Shown here one piece after another: positions 21,869 to 33,800 of a DNA stretch of 64,000 nucleotides. The notes under the pieces were generated by a model. That model ran no database searches and was not told the origin of the DNA. It saw only the letters and a program-made list of their open reading frames with translations. This DNA comes from Cycas panzhihuaensis (Eukaryota > Cycadophyta): positions 198,159,741 through 198,223,740 of the forward strand of contig CM041465.1 of the NCBI GenBank assembly GCA_023213395.1, in the 5' to 3' direction. Both the position numbers and the translations under genes were made by a program. Positions within the stretch are counted from its first letter, which is position 1; every line of letters starts with the position of its first letter.

Positions 21869-24800
21869 TGAGGAAATCATCGCATTCAAGTTCCTCCTAA
21901 AAATTTAGAAGAGTTAAGGATAAAATCAAAGAAAAGATGTTGGGGATTTCCCAACAAATGTAGAAGGAGATAAACCAAAAGAGAATGAAAATGCTAATAT
22001 AAGAGAAATTAGAATGTTCCCTTACTTGTAGTCCCTAGTATGGTTGCTACTGGGAGTGCACCTGTAGGGGGTCACTATGGATAAGAGCCCTTAAATCAAC
22101 ATTATAACTATAACAAGGGCTTAAGGGTCTCAAAAGGGAGGATAGGTCACCCTGAAAGGGTGTCTGCGCATCAGCACCTAGGTTTAGGGACCAATGAATA
22201 GTGCTTAAGACATTCCCCTTTATGTGGGTACCTTCTTGTATTTAGATTGGGTAAGGGCATCTTCTGTTTACTAAGTAGCCTAAGGGAGAGCTCTCTTATC
22301 CTTAAGGTGAAGGGGAGGAGAGGAAAATCCCTCTTTCAGAGAGGAGGTGAGAGGAAAAGTTGTTTCATTATGAAGTGGGAACCTAAAAGTAAGAGGAAGT
22401 GGTTGGTCGAAGGGAAAGGGGAGATTTGGCGTATAATGAGGGTTTGGATTATGTCCCTTATTTTAGTTGTGAGATAATGTAGTAAAAATCAAGGTCTTAG
22501 TCTTGAGAAAAGAACACATACAAATAACAACACTCTCTTTTAACCTCACTCTCTTTTCCTTTGTCTAGAGAAGAATGATTCAAGGGAGGGGGTAAAAGTA
22601 AGGGAAGAAATAAATGATCTATATGGCTTTCTTCTTTAATGCAAAAAAGGAATGCTTTTCAATCAGTTTATGTTTCCCTAACCCTTTCCTTATGTGCATG
22701 CATACATGCAAGATGTAAAGAGGTGATGGTTAGGAAAAGAGGGTTCTTTAGTTGGTCTATCCTTTCTTTTACTAAAGAAAATGCATCTATTCATGCCACC
22801 TTCCTATACACATGCAAATAAAGTATAAAAGAATGATCCTTATTATTTTATTCTTTCACTAAAAGGAGAGGAAGCATAAAGACAAGAGTGCATGCATATG
22901 TATATACCCTTTATATCCATTTCCTATGAGTGCAAATATGTAAAAGGAAGGCTATAACTCACATGCAAGTATAAATAGATTTCTTTTTAGGAAAGATGGG
23001 AACAAAAGGAGCGATAGAGAATAGTTTGTAAGAAGTGCACTAGGAGATGTGCCAGTTGATGAAGTGATGTACTCCTTCCTTTCCTACTTCCCTCATTCAT
23101 GGCTTCGCACTCTAAATGATGGAAAACATGGTGGATGAAGCCATAGAAGGGCTCCCCTGCCTTCCCCAAAGTATTTGTAAAGTAAGGAAATCTAAAAAGG
23201 AAAATTGAAGAAAAGTAGATACACAAAGGAGAAACGTACCTCTTTGTTGTGGTGTGATTCTGCTTGCCTAGGAGGATGCCTTGAAACTTACAAGTAATAA
23301 AGAAGTGTATGCACATATATACTAGTATGTGTGCCTTATCAAGGTGAAGATAAAGTTTACCTTGTGTGCTAAAGAAGATATAAAAGTTATGCTATGTTCC
23401 TTTACACACAATAAGTGTTCCCATATAACTTTTGGGAGGAAAAGAGTGTGGGGGGGTTTAAGTAGAAGAGAATGATAGCCTCATAATGGCTAGCTCCTAG
23501 GAATGAAACACCTCCCAAAGATTGGGTCCTATATAGGCAATCTGAACAATGGCAGAAGGTGTAAGAAAGAAAGTGAGTGCAATGGTTTGAGGAACATTGA
23601 AAAAGTTTTAAAAAGGTTGTAGAAGTCACAAAGAAGTTATGAAAAGAAATGATAATAGTAAGGTACAATAGCTAACTAAACATAGCATCCATATTCAATG
23701 AGAGCAAAAACTAAACATCATAAATATCACAAAGTTTCCAACACATGTGGATCATACCCTGCAAGGTTTGTTAATGTGAGAGGCAGGCAAGGAATGATAG
23801 TGGTTTGAGAAGAACAGGGTTGCCCTTGGAGAGGTAGCTATGGGAGTTAGAACTCTAATCATATGTACCTCTCTAACCATCCTAAACTATCCAAAACCCA
23901 ACCTACTATGAGCTAGTAGAAACCTAGGGATGGACCAAGAGTGGCAAAGTAGGAGGAGAGGGTTTGCCTCTCTTTTTTCTAATAAATATTAAAGAAAATA
24001 TATGGAATAGATCATGCAAATGGATAAAATCATGAGCAAAATAGATCAAAGAGACAAATAATAGAAGACAACATGCTTTCAACCATAAAACTTACTCAAA
24101 ATAGAAATTACCTTACTACCAAGAGAGATGGTGCCCAAAAACCTATTTTCCTTGGTGAAGGAGGCCTTTTTGGAGGATGAAAGAACCTTTGATCTAGGGG
24201 AACAAGCTACTGCTACTTGGTTGAGTATAAGAGAAGACTAATCTCAATAAGAAGGGCATGGTCCAAACTTGCAAACTAGGGTTTTACCCTTACAGAACTT
24301 AGAGTAAGAGAAGGAGAAGGAGAGTAGGAGAAGAGAGTTATTTTTCACTTGTGAGAGAGTCAAAATAAATTTGAAATTAGGTTTTTATACCCCAATTAGG
24401 GTTTTGAAGGAATTAAGGTTTGGTTTAGGTGGTAAAAGACCCTCTGCCACATGCAAGATTTATAATAAATGTGAATATGGCCATTACCTAGCCGTGGCAA
24501 CTTATGGACAGTCACCCCATGACAAACTTTATAGTACCACAAATATTGCTGTGGTATCGCTAACTTTGCAATAGTGTGAAGAAAATAAAGAAGAAAATTT
24601 AAAAATGACTTAAAGAATCCAAAAAGGTCAGTCTTGGGGTGCAAACATAGAGTTTTGTGGACTGGTAAGGGTCTTTTAGGGGCTCTAGGTGGTGGTGGGC
24701 CCACCCAATATGCAAAAAGGGTGAAGACTAAGCATTAATAGTGATCTAAATATGTGTAAGTGGGTAAGTAAATTAAGTTCCCACCAGAGGGCCCACACAA

Positions 24801-25110
24801 TAGGCTAGAAGTGAGTCAAAGTGGGGTTGCTGAGTTCTATGAGTACCCATAAACTCTAGGGAAGTGTTTTTTGGAGCTATATGGTGCCGTGAGACCATGG
24901 TCTTAAGTCGTCATAGGCTAGATCGCAGTCATAGGCACAAAGTAGGCAAGCAAACCAGGCATCAAAATAGTCTATGTAACTATGTCATGTTACTGGAATC
25001 ATAAACATGTCTCAACATGCCATCAAAGTGAATAGGGAAAGAGGTGAGGATGTATACCTATGCTTACCTGATAGGTACTACTCTTGCACATTCCTGGTAA
25101 TTAGGAAATA
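21869..25110 (-). repeat. LTR B: 5' LTR of element 1
   Basis: About 3.24 kb, pairing with LTR A throughout. The minus-strand start is TATTTCCTAATTACC; the right edge at 25110 is sharp because element E LTR sequence begins there. Differences from LTR A are mostly transitions, with small indels (for example 22436-22450 against 10480-10600, where LTR B lacks about 100 bases). Confidence 0.8.
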
Positions 25111-25395
25111 GGAATAAATAAAAGAAAAGAGCATTATCAGTGGAACTATAAGCTCAAATCTCTTATACTTGATTCTATAGGTTAGTTTGTTCCTTTATCG
25201 ATTTGCATTTATATACCTTAGCCTCTTATTCTCTATACTACAAATAATATAAATAAATTTTAACTCCTCCTTTTGAGTTGGGAAAGGTGGTCCTAGGGTT
25301 CCTATAGGTTGATATATCTCCCAATATTCAATCTAAATAGAAGAAATATAAAACTATTGAGAGGTACTTAACCTATGCTGATTCCTAATGAACCA
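25111..25395 (+). repeat. Element E 5' LTR, last 285 bases
   Basis: It matches 40030-40304 in the 3' LTR: both carry TAAGCTCAAATCT, CCTCTTATTCTCTAT and AGAAGAAATATAAAACTATTGA. It ends at AACCA just before the primer site. The left part is missing at the boundary with LTR B. Confidence 0.75.
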
Positions 25396-25400
25396 TCTTT

Positions 25401-25420
25401 TTGGCAACCATACTAGGGAG
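25401..25420 (+). other. Primer binding site of element E, decayed tRNA-Asp type
   Basis: TTGGCAACCATACTAGGGAG follows the LTR end. Against the complement of plant tRNA-Asp 3' end (TGGCGCCGTTGCCGGGGA), the CCATACTAGGGA part fits with one lost T and otherwise only G-to-A or C-to-T changes at CpG/CHG sites. The same ACCATACTAGGGAG occurs at 43390-43403 after the F LTR. Confidence 0.58.
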
Positions 25421-26590
25421 TTGCCTCTTATTTCTTTTATATTCCTAAATAATGGACATAACATTGTCACCCCAATGAAGAAGGCCGTTGAGGCTTTAAG
25501 GTTTTCTACCAAACTTTCCACCTCAACACATACAACTCACTTAATAAGCTTCATTGATCCATGATGATCTTTCTGAACACTAAGTATATAATATTTTATT
25601 TATCTGCATGAGGAATTAGAATAGATATATGAAGTATCTATTAAGTAAGGGTACCTTAAAATATCCTCTCAATTCATTGGAATCACTTCCTTTTCTACCT
25701 TTTCTTCCATTTAAGAAGAGACTCCTTTCATTCAATTGCCTTTAACCTACCTTAAGATAGTTCTTATTAGAATCCCTTCTCCTCTTCATATGACTAGTTA
25801 TCATGAACCTTTCCATCTTGAGACCCACGTTGTGTCAACTTCTACTTAACATCATTAATTTGATCCCCTTTATGATGAATATGAGTCCATATAAGTCAAA
25901 CCATCTAACACTCCTAATGTCAATCAATCCCCTTTACCCTCTCATCCCCCTACACTAAGACCTCTTTCTTCTCATTCAAATTAAGCTTGAAATGATAGAT
26001 CTTTCTATTTCCAACCTATTGTTTTACCTCACTTATTACAAGAACAAGCCCAACCCTCTCATGTTGCACCCTTTAGACATGAGAGGCCTATTGAACCATC
26101 TATTCAAGATAACCCTACTTCTTCACATGTTGTTACATCACATTATAGTCCTCCATCTTCTTTTATCCCTTGACTAATCTATTCTTATTCTAGTAAACTA
26201 ACTTCTTTATTTTTATGCCTATTCCAATTCAAAATCAATAATAGGTTTCTCATAGAGTTGTATCCAAGAATATTAGACCTCCTTCTTCTTCTCCCAGATT
26301 ATCTAATATCATTACATCATCCAATCCTACTTTAAATATCCAAGTTGTTCACTCTCATCCTCTGGTTGCCTAATCTTAGGCTATGAGACCAACTCATCCT
26401 ACCCATTCATCCCACATTCTTAAGCCATTTCTATAACAAACTTATATTCTATTTTTTAGTTCTCTATTTGTTTAATATCCTATACCTTAAACTAATTCTA
26501 TGGTTAATCCATTGACTTAGTTTAACCTTTCACAACTCCCTCCAACCTGTCCTATTTTTTATGAATAACAACCTACTTCCTCTTTAATTT
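25421..26590 (+). pseudogene. gag leader and N-terminal low-complexity region of E
   Basis: Pro-, Ser- and His-rich fragments (for example NQSPLPSHPP at about 25920-25960, HVAPFRHERPIEPSIQ at 26060-26110) are scattered over frames with many TAG stops. The composition resembles the proline-rich N-terminal halves of Tat gag proteins. No start codon can be chosen. Confidence 0.35.
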
Positions 26591-27240
26591 CACAACCATC
26601 ATCATTGCCTCTGTATTCCTTAATGTTGAGGCCAAGGAAACCCTTTCTAGATTATATGAAATCCTCTTTTCCATAAGAGGTCCTCTTGTCTCCCATGACT
26701 CCTTTCCTCTCTAAGCTCCCTAAGTTCTTAGGTGAATCTTCTCAAGATTCAACATCTCATATATAAGTGTTTACACTTTCATGTATAGATTTCATGCCAT
26801 ATGATTATATCACATGCACTTGTTTCTTAAATTTCTTTAAGGTGATGCTTTGAAGTGGTTTTATTATCTTCCCTCTACTTCCATCTTATCTTTCCAACAG
26901 TTGGTTGATTCCTTTATCAACTACTTTGATGTAGTAAGAACTTTTGAATCTAGATTTAAATCATTGTTGGCTATAAAACAAAACTATGATGAAACTTTTA
27001 GAGATTTTGTGTGGAGATTTTAAGACCAAGTTCAGACATATCACTCTCAGTTAGATTTTAACTTTCTTTTTGATTTATTTGCCAATGCTTTGAGGCTCCA
27101 TGTTCATCTTGAAGTACTCGAGCTAGGCCCTCATACTTATGAAGAAACTATTGATAAGTGACTTGCTTCAGAGACCTTTAAGGTCTAACTAGGTATTAAG
27201 AAAGTTGATAAATTAGTTCCTCCTAAAGAATTGATTCAAG
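26591..27240 (+). pseudogene. gag core of element E
   Basis: One main frame reads LPKFLGESSQDSTSHI, then after shifts GDALKWFYYLPSTS and QQLVDSFINYFDVVRTFESR, then FRDFVWRF, a TAA, DQVQTYHSQLD and LRLHVHLEVLELGPHTYEE. DALKWFYYLP and LVDSFINYF are the hallmark of the retrotransposon gag domain and match gag of elements 1 and CD. Stops are TAA/TAG/TGA at single codons. Gag would assemble the particle. Confidence 0.75.
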
Positions 27241-27849
27241 CATCAAAGTCCTCTTATTCCAAACCAATGTATGATCCTCTTCTTTAATTAGATCATTAAA
27301 TCATGTGATTAACATAAAATTATGTATTAATAACTTTTCTCCTAATCTTCCTAGTCAATAAGAAAAAGTAATTAATCTTATAGAAGGAAGAAAATGTCAA
27401 AATCTATCTATACCTTCTCCTCCTATAAGGAAGACTATATGGTCATCTTTCCACCAAATTGATACCCCTGATAGAAGTTAGTGTCACATCATTTAGGCAA
27501 TGAATTAAAGTACTACTACTCAATCAAATCAAGCTTCTAAATTACTTAAGATCAATTAATTCATAAGGATCCATTGCCTCAACATGATGACAAAGAGAAG
27601 AAAGATAAAAAAGAAAACACAAAGCAAACAAAAATTGTTAAAAGTGAAACTTCATAACCTAATTCATCAAAGAAATCAAGTACCTCTTCTAACCCCACAT
27701 CAAAGTGTATTAATAGTCAAACTCACCCACCCCTAAAGGTGGTGAAACCAAAAGAACTATTAATATGGTTAAGACCACAAAGAGTACAAGTCTTGCCCTG
27801 AGCAACACCAACTTCTATTTGATGTCTTGCCCTGAGCAACACCAACTTC
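27241..27849 (+). other. gag-protease linker of E with exact 34-bp tandem duplication
   Basis: Lys- and Ser-rich decayed coding sequence. The 34 bases at 27791-27824 are repeated exactly at 27825-27858. Because 34 is not a multiple of three, this shifts the frame just before protease. No zinc knuckle was recognised here. Confidence 0.55.
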
Positions 27850-28350
27850 TATTTGATGTATTAGGAGTCCTTGACTTGATGGGATCATCTAGTTCTATAC
27901 TCTCCTTTGACTTAACTACTTTGCCTAGTTAAGTTAATCATACTCCCAATGATATTCCTCCATTTTATATTAAGATTATCAAAGATGACATTAATATTAG
28001 ACATGTTATCATTGATTATGGTTTATCTGTCAATGCTATTCCTCTTCATTTAGGTGAATATCAAGAGATTTTGGTCTTTGATCCTTATGAGTGGATTTGT
28101 CAAGGTTATGATAAAAACTAAAAGATACCCCTTGGTCAAGTCACTCTGCATTTGACTCTAAAAGGTAAAATAGTCCATGCTAAATTGACAATCATTGATC
28201 TTAATTTAGAATATAATATCCTTTTGGATAGAACTTGGATCAACCAAATGGTATCTATTTGTTCTTCCCTCTTTGGTGAACTTCCATTTATCCATAACGG
28301 TGAATTAAAAGTTATTAAGCGTAAACCTAAACTAATCAAGTAATTAGTGC
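27850..28350 (+). pseudogene. Protease of element E
   Basis: It reads FDVLGVLDLMGSSSS, then IRHVIIDYGLSVNAIPLHL, WICQGYDKN, IPLGQVTLHLTLKGKIVHAK, LTIIDLNLEYNILLDRTWIN. The layout is the same as in elements 1 and CD, but the active-site triad is D-Y-G with Leu before Ser, so it is altered. ILLDRTW replaces ILLGRPW. The following MVSICSSLFGELPFIHNGEL is the protease-RT linker. The domain spans about 110 residues, which is normal. Confidence 0.72.
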
Positions 28351-29719
28351 CTCTCATTAAAATTTTTCCTAAGCTTGGTGAATCTTCTAATTCTTTTGAG
28401 TACTTCTTTCAATCTTTATGCTTAGGTAAATATTTCACCATTGAAACTCCCCCTCATCAAGGAGAGATAAAAGATATTGATATGGTTGAAATTATCCCTT
28501 TTAAACTAGGCTCCTTTCTGCCTTCTAATCTCACTACTACTACTCTACTATCTTAATCTTCTATTTCTTCTTCTCCATCTCATAAAGAAGAGATATTATA
28601 TGTTAATCAATCTTGTAAATAACTTCCTTTAGTTCAAGTAATTAACTCTAATCCTCCACTCTTAGATGAGTGTCATTTCTCATAAGTTCTACATTTACCT
28701 TCAATTAGAGATGTCTCCATTTCTTCTATTTCAACAGCTCCTCTACTTGAACAAGTGACCTTAGCTTTATAAAATATGTTAATACCTACAACATTGCTTT
28801 TCTTGGTTTCCTTTCTATATTACATGGATTAATAGACATGAAATAAAACTTCCATTACACAAATATCTAGATTTAGTATATGATGATGAAGTTATTATAT
28901 CTTCTACTTCATCTAAGGTAACTCAAATATTACACAATAGAGTTTGAGAGATTAATTTGGTTTCAATTATTTCATTTCCTTCTCTTGATTATATCGATGA
29001 TTATTTGTCATCTTTTCTTCATATGGCTTTATTTGATCATTATTATTCCCTTAAACATGATCAACTCTAATAAAATTTTACCTTAGATTGGGATTTTATT
29101 AATAAGCCTATCCACTTCACTTAAGTTCCCTTGATTATTGGGATTTAACCAAATCATCCATATCCTTCACTTGATGGACCCCAAATTGATAAATCATCAT
29201 CTCCTTCTTATGATTTATCAAAGAATCTTATCCTCATCAATCTTTTTCATTTAGATCATTTTGAGAGTTATGAGGCAATCCTTAAGCATATGGCTAGATT
29301 TATGCCTAGCCTCCTCCCTCATCATCATAAGCTAGGTTTTTTAAAAGCAATATATCTAAAATTTTCACAAGTTACTCATTCATAATTTAAGGAATCAATT
29401 TCTCTTGTGGAACCTACTCCCCCTCATTTTGAAGAAGGTAATGTCATGCTCATAAGAGAGACCATTGATATTGACTTGGAGTTAGGTAATACTCCAAGGA
29501 TTATCAAAGTTGGAGTTAATTGCTCCTTCAAAGAGATCTCCTAGTTTAAATATCCCTTTCATGAATTTAATTCTATTTTTTCTTAGGACTATAATCATAT
29601 GTAGGGTCTTCACCTTAATATTATTGGACACGATATCACTTCCATTCCTAACATTAAGCCTAAGTGATAAAAATAAAGAGCTATCCATCCTCACTTATTT
29701 ATCACAATCAAATAAGAAG
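28351..29719 (+). pseudogene. Protease-RT linker region of E
   Basis: About 1.3 kb of decayed coding sequence without a domain I recognise; long linkers here are usual for Tat/Ogre polyproteins. Fragments such as PFKLGSFLPSNLTTTT (28495-28545) and FMPSLLPHHHKLGFLKAIYL (29300-29350) keep a coding look. Minus-strand frames here are shadows. Confidence 0.4.
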
Positions 29720-30470
29720 TTTATAAATTATTGAAAGCTAGATTCATTAAAAGTGTTGATTATTCTTAATGGGTTTCAAATATAGTTTTAGTTACCAAAA
29801 AGAATGAATCTATTTGAATTTGCATTGATTTCTAAGATATCAACAATGCTTATCTTAAAGAGAATTTCTCTTTTCATTTTCTAGACCAAGTTTGGGACCA
29901 AACTGTTGGTTTTGAAGTCATGTCACCTATGGATAGCTTCTCTGAATATAATCAATTTTCTATTGCACCTCAAAATCATCATAAAATGACATTCACTGCT
30001 TCTTAGGGAACTTTTGTTTATAAAGTTATGCCTTTTCGATTGAAAAACATTGGAGTTATCTATCAAAGAACCATGGTATTTATTTTCCATGATTTGATTA
30101 TCAATATTATTGTAGTATATCTAGATGATATATTTTCCCTCTCTCGATGATGATAAGGCCAACTTCATTATTTAAAAACTATCTTTGATAGATATTGCAA
30201 GTATTGTCTATGTTTGAATCCTTCTAAATATATTTTTACATTTACTTCTCATAGAATGTTGGGTAATATTATTTCACATGATATAATTAGGATTTAGCCC
30301 AATAAGGTTAGGGTAATTATTAAAATAACTCCTCTCAAAACACAAAAGCAAGTCAAATATTTCTTAGGAAGACTTAGTCTTCTTAGGGGCTTCATTGCTA
30401 ATTTTGCCTTGGATGCAAAACCTCTCACTAATCTTCTTTATAAAGAAGCTTCTCTTGAGTGGACCCCTCG
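29720..30470 (+). pseudogene. Reverse transcriptase of element E
   Basis: Readable motifs include LLKARFIKSVDYS at the start; FEVMSPMDSFSEYNQFSIAP (palm; SFMDGFSGYNQI in the family, the catalytic Asp kept in MDSF); MTFTAS-stop-GTFVYKVMPF; VIYQRTMVFIFHDLI; and VVYLDDIF at 30112-30135, where the YLDD pair of catalytic Asp is intact. After a shift at 30145 come FDRYCKYCLCLNPSK and VKYFLGRLSLLRGFIANF. The wording is diagnostic of the Tat clade. Stops are mostly TAG/TAA/TGA at probable Gln or Arg codons. RT copies element RNA into DNA in the particle. Confidence 0.86.
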
Positions 30471-30479
30471 AGTTTAAGA

Positions 30480-30900
30480 GTGTTTTGATAAATTAAAGTG
30501 AGCATTACTGATGGCCCCCATCCTTTCTCCTCCATCTTTTAGCAAGCCTTTTATTTTATATACCTCTTCCATAGAAGAATTGTTAGCAGGAATGTTGGCA
30601 CAGGAAGTTGATTTTGGTAAAGAGCGAGATATATACGTCATTAGTAGAACACTAGTTGCAATAAAACTTTATTATCCTTTTGTACAAAAAGAATGCCTTT
30701 CTTTGATCTTCACTACTAAGAAGTTACATTATTATCTTGGTAATATATTCTTCTTATTATTTAGTCTAATCCTATTAGATATCATTCAACTAAAATGAAC
30801 CTTACTAGGCATTTAGGTAAATGGTCATTACTATTACAATAGTTTGATTTCTAGATAGTTAATCAAAAAATGAAAAAAGAAATGATTGTAGCTAAGATAA
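30480..30900 (+). pseudogene. RT-linked (connection) RNase H of element E
   Basis: 30511-30798 reads FSKPFILYTSSIEELLAGML, AQEVDFGKERDIYVISRTL, KECLSLIFTTKKLHYYL. This is the normal gypsy RNase H slot after RT, but the first catalytic Asp position (ILYASD in active enzymes) is Thr-Ser. In Tat elements this first RNase H is typically degenerate and a second RNase H is present, as here at 33190-33790. Confidence 0.78.
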
Positions 30901-30939
30901 TAGTTAATACTCCTCTACCAAATCCTAATAATTAAGCAG

Positions 30940-32204
30940 TTGATGATAGAATCCATGATGAACATATCCTCCAGATCTAGGCTATCCCTTCTAAAGATCC
31001 ATGGTATGGAGAGATTAAGGCTTACTTATGAGATCAAACTCTTCCTTCTTCCTCTATATCAAAGAAGAGAAGAAGAATCCAAACTGCCACCCATTATTAT
31101 CTTTTACTCAATAATGTTCTCTATAAACATTTCTTTGATGGGATTTTTTTAAGATGCCTTTCCCCTGATGAAGCTCTTACTATCATAATTGAATGCCATG
31201 ATGGAATATATGGTGGCTATTTTGGTGGCAAGTGTACTATAGAGTGTATCCTTCATAGGGGATACTATTGGCTTACTTTATTTAAAGATGCTCATATCTA
31301 TATTTGAAAATGTGAGAAATTCCAATCCCATGCTACCTTAATTCATTAACTTTCCCAATGGTATTTATATCTCATTACACAAATTTATCCTACATCATCT
31401 AATGGCCATAAGTTTATTATTACTACCATGGAATATTTTACCAAATGGAGTGAGGCCATTCCGTTAGTATCAACTACAGGTAAAATTGTTGCTACTTTTA
31501 TTTTTGAATATATTATTTGTAGATTTAGGATTACTGATGTTATCATTACTAATAATAAATCTTCATTTTGTAAAACTCATGTGAATGAACTATTTGATAA
31601 ATTCCATATCACACATAAATTGTTATCCCCTTATCATCTGCAACAAATGGGCAAGTTGAAGCCTTTAATAAAACTTTGGCTAAGATTTTAGCCAAGACTG
31701 TGGAAAACTCATATCATGATTGGCATGCTTAGTTATTTATGGTATTATGGGTATATCGAACCTCAATTAGAAATGCCACTAATATGACACCTTTCTCTTT
31801 AGTCTATGGTATGAAAGCAATTCTTCCTTTAGAAGTTGAAATTCCTTCATTACATGTCTCATTAAAGGAAATTATTAATGAAAAGTTTCAAAGCAAAGAA
31901 TACCTTTTAGAATTAGAGAAAGTTAATAAAACCTATTTACCATCACTACAAAATAGTTTGGCTTCTAAAGTAAGAACTTAAGATGCTCATGATAGATAGC
32001 TTAGACCTATAAAATTTCATCTTGATGACAAGGTACTAAAGTTAAAATATCTCCATCGCAAATAATAAAAATTTTCTCCAAAGTGGACTGGACCTTATTT
32101 GATTATTAAAGACTTAGAGAATTATGCTTATTAGATTTCTACACCAGAGGGTTTGGAATTTAAGAAACTTATTAACTCCCAATTTCTAAGGAAATTTTAT
32201 ACTT
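30940..32204 (+). pseudogene. Integrase of element E
   Basis: Domains in order: zinc-binding N-terminus at 31185-31335 (CHDGIYGGYFGGKCTIE, GYYWLTLFKDAHIYI-stop-KCEKF; second Cys of CxxC is now Phe). Catalytic core follows, with QWYLYLIT where W-x-x-D is expected (first Asp to Tyr), SSNGHKFIITTMEYFTKWSE, and IITNNKSSF (second Asp to Asn). A one-base deletion near 31637 precedes NGQVEAFNKTLAKIL, where the Glu is kept. C-terminal part: LWVYRTSIRNATNMTPFSLV, PKWTGPYLII, LRKFYT, ending TAA at 32204. It would insert the DNA copy, but two of three DDE residues are gone. Confidence 0.87.
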
Positions 32205-33189
32205 AATGGTGTCACGTCTCTGCAATGAGGATAAACTATGGTTCTGAAAAATAACATTATCTAATGAGATATAACTATAGGTAATTTCCTTCTTTTAGAT
32301 TCTCTTTTTTTTATTTCATTCTCATGAAGTAATATTCTATTAAACATGTAAGACTACTGTCCTTTTTTGGCATAGGCATTGGTTGCTAAAATTTATCTTT
32401 CGTCACTATCTTCTCTTTCTCTCTTTTAAGACCTAAACTTAGAAGATAACTTTGGTCCCTAATTTCACCTTTGATAGTTATTTAGGGGAAAAGATTTATT
32501 TTGTCAGCTTTAGTTATCTTACTAGTTGTTTGATTTATATTTTATACCTTTCCATTTATTTTGGAGATTTCTTTTTTATCACATTTCATCTATTTTTCTT
32601 TTCATAACCCTTGGTTCTCTCTATTTATACTCCTGAGATGAATACTTATTCTATTATCTTCCCTTTATATTTGGAGACATCATGATTTAGATTTCCTTTC
32701 TTTCTTATGGTTCAACCTTTAAGGAGTTAGGTTACCCTCATTCTATTTTGGTTTTGTTCTACATTAAGGACATTTAATAATTAGATGTTTGTCATACTCT
32801 CCTTCTTATAAATATCAAAAACAAATAATAATAAAGAAAAGTAAAAGTAAAAAAAATAAAAAAGAGACAAAGCCTAAAATATTATTGTTACCATCCTCTT
32901 GTAATCTGGGGCAAGTCATGTGATAGCTTTGTCCCCACATGTATCCATTATAGGTTAGGTTCATTTGGGTGGGTCACTAAGGATGTTCAAGTCTAGTTAC
33001 TTAGGTCCACCATAGTCTTAGTTATGATCGAACCTTATTTGACATATTTTGATCATTGTTGTTATCCTAGTTATGATATTATCCTTTTCTCTTTGTAGTC
33101 AAAATCATTTTTCTATTATTCTACCCTAACTTCTTACTAATTGATTCTTGTAACTTTCCTTTAGTGATCACTCCATCTCTAAATTTAGC
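32205..33189. other. Spacer after integrase in E
   Basis: AT-rich with no recognised domain. An A-rich stretch lies at 32815-32875. No motif for a splice-dependent gag-pol fusion could be established. Confidence 0.45.
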
Positions 33190-33800
33190 TCCTATCTTTT
33201 TTATAGCATTGAGTATAATCACTAATAGAGTTAATAAGGGAAATTCAAGACCATCTACTACTATATGGGTGATATAAGATCAATAAAAATACTTTCTTTC
33301 ATTTGCTAAGCTATTCTTACATAGAGTAACCAATAATAAAGCTAAATACTTTGCTATTATAGGAGCCCTATTAGAGGTTTCTCAGTTCACTGATGGGGGT
33401 AGTAAGGGGAATATAAGACCATCTACTATTGCATGGGTGATTTAAGATGAATAAAATAACTTTCCTTCATCTGTTGAACTATTCTTACATAGAGTAACCA
33501 ATAATAAAGCTAAATATTTTGCTATTATAGGAGACCTGTTATAGGTTTCTCAGTTCCATTATGGACTTGTCACTATTTATTTTGACTTTTATATCATTGT
33601 GTATTAGTTGTTTGGCATCTTCTAAGTTCACTCTCCTTGGCTCCTCATTCTCTACCATCAAGTTTCATTACTGATGTCTCCATTTTATTCTATTACTATC
33701 TAGTATATTCAATGATCCTTTAATACTAAAGCTAATTCTTTAGTTTCTTTTATCTTAGATAACTACCTTATATAGCTGCCACTTCATGCTGGGGGCATCC
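33190..33800 (+). pseudogene. Second-type RNase H of element E, with internal 168-bp duplication
   Basis: One frame contains FTDGGSKGN-IRPSTIAWVI, RVTNNKAKYFAIIG, HYGLVTIYFD, YQLFGIF and FNTKANSLVSFILDNYL. These are all blocks of a cellular or archaeal-type RNase HI: D in TDGGS, the TNNKAKY block (Glu of NEAEY changed to Lys), D in IYFD, and the N-x-KAN-x-LV C-terminus. The segment 33233-33400 is repeated at 33401-33568, so the N-terminal half occurs twice; in the first unit the catalytic DGGS has become NRVN. It lies about 1 kb downstream of the integrase stop, outside the usual RT-RNase H position. Homologues stand near the 3' ends of element 1 and CD. Confidence 0.8.

Larger units (their letters stand above)
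9921..25110 (-). mobile_element. Element 1: non-autonomous Tat-lineage retrotransposon (LTR-internal-LTR)
   Basis: Minus-strand order is: LTR B, leader, gag, CCHC remnant, protease, linker, spacer, an antisense ORF on the plus strand, a second-type RNase H, polypurine tract, LTR A. Total length is about 15.2 kb. No RT, connection RNase H or integrase motif was found anywhere in the 8.7-kb internal part, so it could move only with enzymes supplied in trans. LTRs A and B differ by roughly a tenth in the stretches compared by eye, which indicates an old insertion. Its right end cuts the 5' LTR of element E at 25111. Confidence 0.78.

Noticed and set aside
32205-33189. env-like ORF after integrase in E
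   Set aside because: No continuous frame or membrane-protein pattern could be followed; only AT-rich spacer is seen.
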